Of a stretch of 64,000 nucleotides of DNA, positions 1-7,553 are shown piece by piece. The position numbers and the translations under genes are program-made. Within the stretch, counting starts at the first letter, position 1; every line of letters begins with the position of its first letter. Source of the DNA: Streptomyces sp. NBC_01463 (lineage in GTDB: Bacteria; Actinomycetota; Actinomycetes; Streptomycetales; Streptomycetaceae); contig CP109468.1 in NCBI GenBank assembly GCA_036227345.1, positions 8,680,001 through 8,744,000 of the forward strand, in the 5' to 3' direction. The notes under the pieces are model-generated. The model worked only from the letters and a program-made list of their open reading frames with translations. It did no database searches and was not told where the DNA came from.

Positions 1-2
1 AC

Positions 3-1595
3 GACAGGTACGCAGACGACATGCACTACGTCGGCGGTGCCATGCTGTCCGACAATCTGGCCGAGGCGGGGACCATGTTCGCCTACGCCACCTGCCCTCC
101 CGATCCGGCCGTGGTCGGCGAACGCTGGCGGGACATGTGGCGGGAACGGCTGGACTCCGCGAGCCCGTGGGTCCTCGAGTGGCTTCGCCACCAGCACCGG
201 GACGACTACTGGCGCCATGCGTCGCTCAGTGAGGACTACCGGGCCCTGGGCTGCCCCGTACTCGCCTCCAGCGGCTGGGCGGACGGGTACTCCAACGCGG
301 TCACCCGGCTGCTGAGCCAAGTCGATGTGCCGCGCAAGGGGCTGATCGGCCCCTGGTCGCACACGCTGCCGCACCTCGGTGAACCCGGACCGGCCATCGG
401 ATATCTCCAGGAGGTGGTCCGATGGTGGGACCACTGGCTGAAGGGGGCCGACAACGGCGCCATGGACGGGCCCATGATCCGCGCCTGGATGCAGGAGAGC
501 GTGCCTCCCTCCACGTCCTACGAGGAACGCCCGGGCCGCTGGGTGGGGGAGCCTGGCTGGCCCTCTCCCCATGTCCAGGAGGTGGTGTGCCCCCTGCGGG
601 ACCACGTGATCGTGAACGACGACGGCAAGCCCGCCCCATCGGGGGAGGCCGAACCGGCGGAACGTGTCCACACGGTTCAGTCACCCCTCTCGGTCGGGCA
701 GTTCGCCGGGAAGTGGGCCTCGTACAACGCCCCACCGGACCTCCCGTACGACCAGCGCGAGGAGGACGGCGGTTCGCTCGTCTTCGAGACGCAGCCGCTC
801 ACGGAACGCGTGGAGATCCTCGGCGCTCCCGCGGTGGAGCTCCTGGTGTCCTCGTCCCGGGAATCGGCGCAGGTCGCCGTCCGGCTGTCCGACGTGGCGG
901 CCGACGGCCGGGCGACCAGGGTCACCTACGGCGTGCTCAACCTCGCGCACCGGGCAGGTGACGGTGGTCCCGAACCACTGGAGCCGGGCAGGAAGTACCG
1001 CGTCCGCATTCCCCTCAACGGAGTCGCGCAGGCCTTTCCGGCCGGCCATCGCATCCGGCTCTCGCTCTCCACCTCGTACTGGCCGTTGGTCTGGCCGGCA
1101 CCCGCACCCGCCCTGCTGAGCATTCACGAGAGCGGCAGTTCCCTCACCCTGCCGGTCCGGCCGACGGACACCCCGGAGACCTTGCCCTCCGCACCCTTCG
1201 GCGAGCCCGAGGGATGCGCACCACCGGACGTGACCCGGCTGACCGAGCCGGAACAGGCATGGACCGTGTCGAGGAATCTGGTCAACTACCATTCCTCGCT
1301 CGACATCGTCAAGGACCGAGGACTCCAGCGGTTCGAGGAGAACGGGATCGAGGTCGGGCTGCGGGCCTGCGAGAAGTACACCTCCGTCGCGGACGACTTC
1401 GGATCGGTGACCGGCGAGTCGGCCTGGACCCTGCGGTTCGGGCGCCCCGGATGGGACGTCCGGGTGGAGACCCGAACCGTCCTGACGTCGGACGAGGAGG
1501 AGTTCCACGTCGACGCCACGCTGGACGGCTACGAAGACGGCCGCAGGGTCTTCTCCCGTACCTGGAACGAGAGCGTTCCGAGGGTGAACGTCTGA
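3..1595 (+). CDS. CocE/NonD family hydrolase, 3' part
   Basis: The reading frame is open to the left edge of the window, so the 5' end is missing. The 530 residues seen cover the end of the alpha/beta-hydrolase core, the helical cap and the C-terminal jelly-roll domain of the X-Pro dipeptidyl-peptidase S15 / cocaine esterase family. The catalytic Asp is probably the one in SSGWADGYSNA and the catalytic His the one in GPWSHTLPH; the nucleophile Ser must lie upstream of the window. WWDHWLKG is a typical core-to-jelly-roll junction. Such enzymes hydrolyse acyl esters or amides in the cytoplasm; the substrate cannot be told from this sequence. A terminator-like hairpin follows about 75 bases after the stop. 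The family call is firm, the substrate unknown. Confidence 0.85.
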   Translation, partial: DRYADDMHYVGGAMLSDNLAEAGTMFAYATCPPDPAVVGERWRDMWRERLDSASPWVLEWLRHQHRDDYWRHASLSEDYRALGCPVLASSGWADGYSNAVTRLLSQVDVPRKGLIGPWSHTLPHLGEPGPAIGYLQEVVRWWDHWLKGADNGAMDGPMIRAWMQESVPPSTSYEERPGRWVGEPGWPSPHVQEVVCPLRDHVIVNDDGKPAPSGEAEPAERVHTVQSPLSVGQFAGKWASYNAPPDLPYDQREEDGGSLVFETQPLTERVEILGAPAVELLVSSSRESAQVAVRLSDVAADGRATRVTYGVLNLAHRAGDGGPEPLEPGRKYRVRIPLNGVAQAFPAGHRIRLSLSTSYWPLVWPAPAPALLSIHESGSSLTLPVRPTDTPETLPSAPFGEPEGCAPPDVTRLTEPEQAWTVSRNLVNYHSSLDIVKDRGLQRFEENGIEVGLRACEKYTSVADDFGSVTGESAWTLRFGRPGWDVRVETRTVLTSDEEEFHVDATLDGYEDGRRVFSRTWNESVPRVNV

Positions 1596-1670
1596 GCCGC
1601 GACAGCGGCACCTGAGGGAGATCTGCCGAGCGTCACTCCGATCACGGGGAGCCGCTCGCCGCTTCGCCGG

Positions 1671-1703
1671 GGCTCCCGGGAGAAGAGGGCCCTCCCGGGA
1701 GCC
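1671..1703. terminator. Inverted repeat, probable terminator
   Basis: Two perfect 12-base arms (1671-1682 and 1692-1703) enclose a 9-base loop between the CocE-type hydrolase and the oxidoreductase gene. There is no U-tract, which is common for Streptomyces terminators. The arm core CTCCCGGGAG is itself palindromic. Confidence 0.5.
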
Positions 1704-1804
1704 GGATTCTCGCGGAGCCGCCCCCCTCCCAGGGTTGTGGGCCATGTGGGCACTGCTGCCGGGCGGAGGGTTTCGCTTGTCGTGATGGCGGCTAGGCGCC
1801 CCGT

Positions 1805-2773
1805 ATGGTGCGAATCGGGTACACAATGATGACCGAGCAGGCCGGTCCACGTGAGCTGGTGTCCCACGTGGTGGGGGCGGAGCGGGCAGGTTTCGACTTC
1901 TCTGTCATCTCTGACCACTCGTTTCCCTGGCTGGAATCACAGGGGCACGCGCCGTATGCGTGGAGCGTCCTGGGGGCGGCCGCGCAGGCCACTTCCCGGA
2001 TCCCGCTCATGACGTACGTGACCTGCCCGACCTTCCGCTACCACCCGGCGGTGGTCGCGCAGAAGGCGGCCACGATGCAGATTCTGTCCCAGGGGCGATT
2101 CCGTCTGGGGCTGGGCTCGGGCGAGAACCTCAACGAGCACATCATCGGAGCGGGCTGGCCCGCGGCGCCTGTGCGGCTGGAAAGGCTGGAGGAAGCAGTC
2201 GACATCATCCGGCGGATGTTCACAGGGGAGAGCGTGACCCACCACGGAGCCCATTTCGACGTCGAGAACGCGCGGCTCTGGGACCTGCCCGACGAAGTGC
2301 CCCCGATCGGGATCGCTGTGTCCGGGCCCCGGTCCTGCGAGCTCGCCGGCCGACAGGGCGACCTCCTGATCGCCACGGAGCCCAAGCCGGAACTACTGGA
2401 CCGGTTCGACGCACACGGCGGGGTGGGCAAACCGCGCGTCGGCCAGTTGCCCGTCTGCTACGGCACCGATCGAGAAGCCGCGATTGCCCGCGCCCGGGAT
2501 CAGTTCCGCTGGTCCCTCGGCGGCTGGCATGTCAACTCCGAGCTTCCCAGCCCCTCTTCCTTCGACCAGGCCACGCAGCACATCCGGCACGAGGACGTTG
2601 CCGAGGCCATTCCGTGCGGCGACGACGTGGACTCCTTCGTCGACGCGGTACGCCCCTACGCGGCGGCGGGGTTCACCGAGATCGCCCTCGTCCAGATCGG
2701 CGGAGACCACCAGGAGAGCTTCCTGGAGTGGGCCGAGGCCGAGCTGCTGCCCGCGCTCCGACGCACCCTGTAA
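1805..2773 (+). CDS. LLM-class F420-dependent oxidoreductase
   Basis: This 322-residue TIM-barrel protein belongs to the luciferase-like monooxygenase superfamily, in the branch that resembles F420-dependent glucose-6-phosphate dehydrogenase (TIGR03557 type). Diagnostic stretches are the N-terminal RIGYTMMTEQ, VISDHSFPWL, the TSRIPLMTYVTCP strand and GRFRLGLGSGENLNEHI. It probably uses reduced or oxidised coenzyme F420 as hydride carrier; the organic substrate is unknown. The HAD gene starts 13 bases after the stop, so the two are likely co-transcribed. The ATG lacks a strong ribosome-binding site, but the protein begins exactly where the family begins. Confidence 0.85.
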   Translation: MVRIGYTMMTEQAGPRELVSHVVGAERAGFDFSVISDHSFPWLESQGHAPYAWSVLGAAAQATSRIPLMTYVTCPTFRYHPAVVAQKAATMQILSQGRFRLGLGSGENLNEHIIGAGWPAAPVRLERLEEAVDIIRRMFTGESVTHHGAHFDVENARLWDLPDEVPPIGIAVSGPRSCELAGRQGDLLIATEPKPELLDRFDAHGGVGKPRVGQLPVCYGTDREAAIARARDQFRWSLGGWHVNSELPSPSSFDQATQHIRHEDVAEAIPCGDDVDSFVDAVRPYAAAGFTEIALVQIGGDHQESFLEWAEAELLPALRRTL

Positions 2774-2786
2774 GGACGACACCGGC

Positions 2787-3458
2787 ATGAACCGCGCTGC
2801 TCTTTTCGACGTCGACGGCACCCTCACGGACACCAATCACCTCCACGTCACCTCCTGGTGGGAGGCACTCCGGCAGTCCGGCCACCATGTGTCCATGCAC
2901 GCGATCCACCGGGCCATCGGCCTCCCCGGCCCCGAACTCCTCGGTCACCTCCTGGGCCAGGACCGCGACTCCTCGGACGACGAGCGGCTGAGCGCTGCTC
3001 ACGACACGCTCTACGCCACGTACTTCGACCGCCTTCCGGCCTTCGATTCGGCCGCGGATCTGCTGCGCACCCTGTCGTCGGCCGGGTGGAAGGTCGTGCT
3101 CGTCACCTCGGCCAAGGACAGCGAACTTGCTGCTCTGCGTGTGGCCATCGGAGCCGATGACTCCATCAGCGCCACCGCCACGGCAGACGACGTGGAAAAG
3201 GGCAAGCCCGCGCCTGACCCCGTTCGCCAGGCGTTGGAACTGGTGGATGTGGTGCCGGAGCGAGCGGTGTTCATCGGAGACTCCGTCTGGGACATGAAGG
3301 CCGCAGTCGGGGCGGGCGTGGCCGTCATCGGCCTGCTGTGCGGGGGAATCTCTCGCGAGGACCTGGAAGAGGCCGGAGCGGACGCCGTGTATCCGGATCC
3401 GGCCGGCCTTCTGGCGGGCCTCGACGACAGCCCCTTCTCCAGAGTGCCGTCCGTCTGA
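2787..3458 (+). CDS. HAD-IA family phosphatase
   Basis: This 223-residue haloacid-dehalogenase hydrolase has all four motifs: the nucleophile block LFDVDGTLTDTN at the N-terminus, VTSAKDSE (motif II Thr/Ser), GKPAPDP (motif III Lys) and FIGDSVWDMKAA (motif IV). The helical cap after motif I places it in subfamily IA, like phosphoglycolate phosphatase and beta-phosphoglucomutase; a phosphatase role on a small phosphorylated metabolite is most likely. The frame extends further upstream, but the ATG at 2787 sits right before motif I and follows AAGGACG at normal spacing, so it is the chosen start. It is probably translated together with the oxidoreductase just upstream. Confidence 0.88.
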   Translation: MNRAALFDVDGTLTDTNHLHVTSWWEALRQSGHHVSMHAIHRAIGLPGPELLGHLLGQDRDSSDDERLSAAHDTLYATYFDRLPAFDSAADLLRTLSSAGWKVVLVTSAKDSELAALRVAIGADDSISATATADDVEKGKPAPDPVRQALELVDVVPERAVFIGDSVWDMKAAVGAGVAVIGLLCGGISREDLEEAGADAVYPDPAGLLAGLDDSPFSRVPSV

Positions 3459-3667
3459 ACGGGGCCTGATCCGCTACCGCGCCGATCGGCAACGGCCCGG
3501 CGAAGAAGCACGGGCCTGAGGGGACGGCCCAAGGACGCCCCGCCGGCCGAAGCCTCCGAGCAGGGACTGACGCGAGGTCAGATGTGCCGCCCCCCGTGTG
3601 AACTGCAGCTTTCCGGGAATCGGCTTGAGGACAGGACCCGCAACCGGAGCCGAATCGGAGAACCCTG

Positions 3668-4456
3668 GTGTTGTACAAGGAAGACCGTGCGCAGCAGATG
3701 AGTGACGATCTCGAAGCTGCCATAGGCCACTACATGGTGGCTGTCGCCGCCAGGCTTCTCGACGAAGGCCTCCCGGTTTCCTCCATTTCCTCGTACGGGG
3801 CCTATGACGACTCCAGCCAGGACGCGTTCGGTGCGGACGTGGAAGGAAGCGTGGAGTTCACCCGCGCCTTCCGGCGAAAGCTCTTCGGTGACGGGCGAGA
3901 TGCAGGGCTGCTGTGGTGCGGGGTTTCGGGGTGGTGCTTCTTCTGCATACCCGAGGGGTCCGGCCGGACACTGATGGAGTCCGCTCGGTGGATGGGCGGG
4001 GGTTTGACGCCTGACCCTGGCCGAGTGGCCGCGTTCCTCTCCGAGGTTCAATTGGATGCCGCCCTTTCCGGAAGTGACGAGCGACCCTTCTACCGCGCTC
4101 CGCACACGGAGCCGGGCGCTCTCCTCCAGCGGCTCGCCGCCTTCAACGACGACAGTGGTGCGGATTCACCGCCTTACGACAGCCGCTTCACCCGCCTTCA
4201 GATCGACGCCTGCCAGAAGCGGGCCGTGAGCGCCCTGACCGCCGGGAAGCAGGAGGTCGTCGAGGTGGCGCTGCGCAGTGGGGAACTGCAGGCCCTGCTG
4301 GGATTCCTGGAGTACGTCGAGGGGGCTGCGCCGCAGGACGACGCACGGGAGATGGTACGGAGACTGTGCTCGGACCTGTCCTTGAGGGCGCGGGACGGAC
4401 GGCAGGGGCTCGACGAGCATCGCGAGGCACTCACGTACGCGGAAGAACAGCATTAG
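3668..4456 (+). CDS. Conserved hypothetical, DUF6292-like
   Basis: A 262-residue soluble protein. The N-terminal part (roughly residues 15-140) reads like the actinobacterial DUF6292 family: a helix LEAAIGHYMVAVAARLLDEG, then a tryptophan-containing block LLWCGVSGWCFF and RWMGGGLTPDPGRVAAFL. The C-terminal third is a separate helical region with no recognised fold. I know no function for the family. The start is uncertain: GTG at 3668, or ATG at 3698 (MSDDLEA). The gene is flanked on its 3' side by a tandem repeat and a long palindrome before the gas-vesicle operon. The family resemblance is from memory and needs a profile search. Confidence 0.6.
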   Translation: MLYKEDRAQQMSDDLEAAIGHYMVAVAARLLDEGLPVSSISSYGAYDDSSQDAFGADVEGSVEFTRAFRRKLFGDGRDAGLLWCGVSGWCFFCIPEGSGRTLMESARWMGGGLTPDPGRVAAFLSEVQLDAALSGSDERPFYRAPHTEPGALLQRLAAFNDDSGADSPPYDSRFTRLQIDACQKRAVSALTAGKQEVVEVALRSGELQALLGFLEYVEGAAPQDDAREMVRRLCSDLSLRARDGRQGLDEHREALTYAEEQH

Positions 4457-4599
4457 CTGGAAGAACAACGTTAGCTGTGGGTGCCACGGGGATGGTCGGC
4501 AGCGATGGCCTCGGAGATCGTGAGATCACTCGATGAGGCAAGCCATGCGCCATCACACCATGCACCGAGGTTTCCTTTCGAACGAGCAATAGCCTCCCA

Positions 4600-4647
4600 T
4601 TTGTTTCGTGCGACAGCCCCCGCTTTGTTTCGTGCGACAGCCCCCGC
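4600..4647. repeat. 24-bp perfect tandem duplication
   Basis: Two identical 24-base units (4600-4623 and 4624-4647) lie head to tail in the gap between the DUF6292-like gene and gvpO. Each unit begins TTTGTTTCGTGCGACAG and ends in a C-run plus GC. The second unit is also the left half of the 36-base palindrome at 4634-4669, so the duplication appears to have copied half of a hairpin. Confidence 0.9.
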
Positions 4648-4669
4648 CTCGCGAGGCGGGGGCTGTCGC
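4634..4669. terminator. 36-bp perfect palindrome, likely terminator
   Basis: Bases 4634-4651 are exactly complementary to 4652-4669 (18-base arms, beginning GCGACAGCCCCC, no separate loop). It lies about 180 bases after the DUF6292-like gene and 120 bases before gvpO. A strong GC stem in this place most simply ends upstream transcription before the gas-vesicle operon; a DNA-binding site is the alternative. Confidence 0.6.
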
Positions 4670-4788
4670 TGTGTGCCCCCGCCCCTGTGTGCCGCTGGAG
4701 ACCTCGACAGACGCTCCGGTCCTCATACCACGCACTCCGATGGATCCACTCAAGATGCGCGGTCGACAGGAGTGACGAGACTGGCCTT

Positions 4789-5112
4789 ATGGCAGAACAA
4801 CGTCGCACACACGCCGGGAGCTCGAAGACGGCGACCGCCTCCCGCGCCCGACGACCGGCGCGGGGGCCGGAGCATGCGGCCCGTGCTGCCAGCAAGACCT
4901 TGGAGGGGCTGATCGGCCACCCCGCGGAGGGGGTCTCCGCCGTGCGGCGCGAGGACGACGGCTGGTGCGTGGTGGTGGACGTTCTCGAAGTGCCACGGAT
5001 CCCCGACACCACGAGCCTCCTCGCCTCCTACGAGGTGCAGCTCGACCGCGACGGCGAACTCCTGGAATACCGCAGGGTCCGGCGGTACCGACGTGGTGCA
5101 GCCGACGAGTGA
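4789..5112 (+). CDS. gvpO: Gas vesicle protein GvpO
   Basis: First gene of the gas-vesicle operon, 107 residues. After a basic, low-complexity N-terminus of about 40 residues comes the GvpO core with GWCVVVDVLEVPRIPDTTSLLASYEVQLD and a C-terminal YRRVRRY. GvpO is a conserved accessory or regulatory protein in actinobacterial and haloarchaeal gas-vesicle clusters. The frame is open further upstream, but MAEQRRT at 4789 fits the family N-terminus; the nearest AGGAG is about 16 bases away, longer than usual. gvpA follows after 34 bases with its own ribosome-binding site, which would allow gvpA to be made in larger amounts. Confidence 0.88.
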   Translation: MAEQRRTHAGSSKTATASRARRPARGPEHAARAASKTLEGLIGHPAEGVSAVRREDDGWCVVVDVLEVPRIPDTTSLLASYEVQLDRDGELLEYRRVRRYRRGAADE

Positions 5113-5146
5113 CTCGCGCTTTGCTCCCTCTTGGAAGGACTCCTCC

Positions 5147-5602
5147 ATGACCGCGACCACCTACTCGGACGAGGTAGTGGCCTGCCCGCCCCGCGCCGGG
5201 ACGTTGTACGACGTACTGGAGCTCATTCTTGACCGTGGCATGGTCATCGACGTATTCATCCGGGTTTCCCTGGTCGGCATCGAGATTTTGAAGATCGACG
5301 CCCGTATCGTTGTCGCGAGTGTGGACACCTACCTCCGCTTCGCGGAGGCGTGCAACCGGCTGGACCTTGAGCGCGATTCCGGCAGCACCACCATTCCCGA
5401 GCTGCTCGGTGGCGGTGTGGCCAAGTCCGTGGGGAAGCGCAAGGTGCGGAACGCGGCCGAGTCCGTGGGCGACACCGTACGCAAGGCAGTAGGCGGTGGC
5501 GACGACTCGTCCGACGATGAGGACGAGCCGCAGGAGCGGCCGAAGAAGCGACGTGCACCCGCCCGCAGCAGCGAGAGCCGACGACGGCGCGTGGAGGCAT
5601 GA
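5147..5602 (+). CDS. gvpA: Major gas vesicle structural protein GvpA
   Basis: This 151-residue protein is the GvpA homologue that forms the ribbed gas-vesicle wall. The conserved core is at about residues 15-75: LYDVLELILDRGMVIDVFIRV, then GIEILKIDARIVVASVDTYLRFAEA. Unlike the roughly 70-residue cyanobacterial GvpA it carries a C-terminal extension of some 75 residues that ends in an acidic patch (DDSSDDEDEPQ) and an Arg-rich tail. Start ATG 5147 follows GGAAGGA at good spacing. Its stop overlaps gvpF by 4 bases (ATGA). The long charged tail is typical of Streptomyces GvpA and may alter wall packing. Confidence 0.93.
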   Translation: MTATTYSDEVVACPPRAGTLYDVLELILDRGMVIDVFIRVSLVGIEILKIDARIVVASVDTYLRFAEACNRLDLERDSGSTTIPELLGGGVAKSVGKRKVRNAAESVGDTVRKAVGGGDDSSDDEDEPQERPKKRRAPARSSESRRRRVEA

Positions 5603-6360
5603 GCGTGAGCGCAGCGACCGAAGGTGTCTACGTCTACGCGATCCTGCGGGCCGCGACGGCGCTGCCGAAGGACGCGGTCGGCGTCGGATCCCCACCCGCG
5701 GTCCTCAGGGTCATCAGGCAGGGCCTCCTGGAGGCGGTCGTCAGCGACGCGCCCCCGAAGCTCCGAGCCCGCCGACGCGATCTGCTGGCACACCAAGACC
5801 TCCTGATGCGCCTGTCCGACGACGGGCCGGTGCTCCCCATGCGGTTCGGAATGGTCGCGGCGGACGAACAGTCGGTCCTTGCGCAACTCGCCGCCGGTGA
5901 ATCCGGTTATGCCGACGTCCTGGACCGGCTCGCGGGCCGCATCGAGATCAACGTCAAGGTCCTTCCCGCGCAGAACGCGCTGAAGGCGCTCGTCGCCGAG
6001 GACAAAGGCGTGCGGCAGCTCCGTGCGGCAGCTCGGAGAACCCCGGGCTACGAGGCCAGTCTCCGGCTGGGCGAGGCCATCGCCGGCGCGCTCACCAGGC
6101 GTGCGGCCACTGCGGGGCAGCGGATCCTCCGCGAGCTCGCGCCTGCTGCCCGGGCGTCCGTCCCCGGACCGGAGGTCCAGGGGTGCGTGCTGAACGAGTC
6201 CTTCCTCGTCGACCGCGCCGAGAGCGAAGCCTTCCTCCAGCGGGCGCAGAGCCTCGGGGCGGAGTTTCGGGAGCATGCGGAGATCCGGCCGGCCGGCCCC
6301 CTTCCCTGCTACAGCTTCGTTTCGGCCGAGGCTCGCCCCGTGCTCGTGGGCGGGAAATGA
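5599..6360 (+). CDS. gvpF: Gas vesicle protein GvpF
   Basis: This 253-residue GvpF/GvpL-family protein opens with the family block GVYVYAILRA and contains the DLLAHQDLLMRL segment and LPMRFGMV, then closes with GPLPCYSFV. Family members have a two-domain fold; GvpF is known elsewhere as a minor vesicle component that contacts GvpA and may keep it unaggregated before assembly. It overlaps gvpA by 4 bases and gvpG starts 1 base after its stop, so translation is probably coupled. A second family member, gvpL, lies further along in the operon. Confidence 0.92.
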   Translation: MSVSAATEGVYVYAILRAATALPKDAVGVGSPPAVLRVIRQGLLEAVVSDAPPKLRARRRDLLAHQDLLMRLSDDGPVLPMRFGMVAADEQSVLAQLAAGESGYADVLDRLAGRIEINVKVLPAQNALKALVAEDKGVRQLRAAARRTPGYEASLRLGEAIAGALTRRAATAGQRILRELAPAARASVPGPEVQGCVLNESFLVDRAESEAFLQRAQSLGAEFREHAEIRPAGPLPCYSFVSAEARPVLVGGK

Positions 6361-6361
6361 C

Positions 6362-6616
6362 ATGGGGCTGATCACCGGACTGCTCACGCTTCCGATCGCG
6401 CCGGTACGTGGCGTGGTGTGGGTGGCGGAGAAGCTCAACGACGCTGCCGAGCGCGAGCTGCACGACCCTGCTGTGCTGCGTGCGCAGTTGGCGGTACTCA
6501 ATCAGGAACTTGAATCCGGAGACATCAGCCTGGAGGAGTTCGAACGCGAAGAGGAACGCTTGCTTGACCGGCTGCACGCCGTACGGGTCGGCCCGGCACA
6601 AAGTGATCGAAGGTGA
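6362..6616 (+). CDS. gvpG: Gas vesicle protein GvpG
   Basis: Short 84-residue protein with the GvpG signature: the N-terminal hydrophobic MGLITGLLTLPIAPVRGVVW, then a charged helix with AVLNQELESGDISLEEFERE and a Leu-rich C-terminus. GvpG is an accessory or minor structural protein needed for vesicle formation in other hosts. The ATG at 6362 is one base after the gvpF stop; an in-frame upstream extension lies inside gvpF and is not needed. gvpY starts 7 bases beyond the stop. Confidence 0.9.
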   Translation: MGLITGLLTLPIAPVRGVVWVAEKLNDAAERELHDPAVLRAQLAVLNQELESGDISLEEFEREEERLLDRLHAVRVGPAQSDRR

Positions 6617-6623
6617 CGTGCTC

Positions 6624-7547
6624 ATGGAAGACCAGACGAAGTTGACCCTAGCGGTCGCAGTAGTCGGCGGCTACGTGCTGGGCCGGACCAAGAAGGGGCG
6701 GCTGGCTCTCAGTGTCGCCACGTATCTCGCCGGTCGACGCTTCGGTCTGGAGCCCCGCCAGCTCGCCGCAGAAGGTATGCGCCGACTCGGTGAGGTCCCC
6801 CAGGTTGCGGAACTCCAGGACCAGCTCAGGGGCGAGGTCCTGGAGGCGGGCCGCAAGGCCATGACCGCCGCGGCCAACCGCAGCATGAGTACATTGGCCG
6901 GCTCGATCAGTGAGCGCACGGCTCGTCTCCTGGAACCGCCGAGCGATGAGGACGAGGGCGACGAGGACCAGGGCGATGAGTACGAGGACGAGTACGAGGA
7001 CGAAGAGGAACCCGCAGAAGAGGACGAGGAGTACGAGGACGAGGAGTACGAGGAGGGCGACGAAGAGGACGAGCAGCCAGTAGACGAGGAAGAGGAAGAA
7101 GAGGAAGAGCCCGAGGAAGAGGAAGAGCCCGAGGAAGAGCCGGAGCCCGAGGAGGAGCCCGAGGAGGAGCCGGAGGAGAAGCAGCCGAGAAGGCGCGCGC
7201 CCCGCCGGTCTTCGTCGGCCACGGGCAAGAGCGGTGGAGCCGCCAAGAAGTCCGGCGGTACGGCGAAGAAGACCGCAGCCAAGAAGGCGGCCCCGGCGAA
7301 GAAGGCGGCTGCCAAGAAGACCGCCCCGGCGAAGAAGGCGGCCGCCAAGAAGTCCGGCGGTACGGCGAAGAAGACCGCAGCCAAGAAGACCGCCCCGGCC
7401 AAGTCTGCGTCCAAGAAGGTGGCCCCGGCGAAGAAGGCGGCCGCCAAGAAGGCTGCTCCGGCGAAGAAGGCGGCTGCCAAGAAGACGGCAGCAGGCAAGG
7501 CATCGTCGAAGCGGGCCGCATCCAAGCGCACCAGCGGTCGGAGGTAG
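6624..7547 (+). CDS. gvpY: Gas vesicle protein GvpY, acidic plus histone-H1-like tail
   Basis: A 307-residue, three-part protein. Residues 1-106 form a conserved N-terminal domain with a short hydrophobic stretch (LTLAVAVVGGYVLG) and an amphipathic helical part. Residues 107-186 are almost only Glu and Asp. Residues 189-307 are a Lys/Ala/Pro-rich tail with more than ten copies of AAKK, APAKK or TAKK, as in histone H1 and actinobacterial HupS-like proteins. GvpY is an actinobacterial-specific cluster member without an established function. ATG 6624 is preferred (GAAGG about 10 bases upstream); GTG 6618 is an alternative. The opposite charge blocks suggest self-association or binding of nucleic acid; that is inference. 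Confidence 0.85.
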   Translation: MEDQTKLTLAVAVVGGYVLGRTKKGRLALSVATYLAGRRFGLEPRQLAAEGMRRLGEVPQVAELQDQLRGEVLEAGRKAMTAAANRSMSTLAGSISERTARLLEPPSDEDEGDEDQGDEYEDEYEDEEEPAEEDEEYEDEEYEEGDEEDEQPVDEEEEEEEEPEEEEEPEEEPEPEEEPEEEPEEKQPRRRAPRRSSSATGKSGGAAKKSGGTAKKTAAKKAAPAKKAAAKKTAPAKKAAAKKSGGTAKKTAAKKTAPAKSASKKVAPAKKAAAKKAAPAKKAAAKKTAAGKASSKRAASKRTSGRR

Positions 7548-7553
7548 CGAGTC

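Noticed and set aside
6950..7520. Possible CRISPR-like or satellite repeat
   Set aside because: The repeats are short, irregular and in frame with Glu- and Lys/Ala-rich coding sequence of gvpY; there are no spacers.
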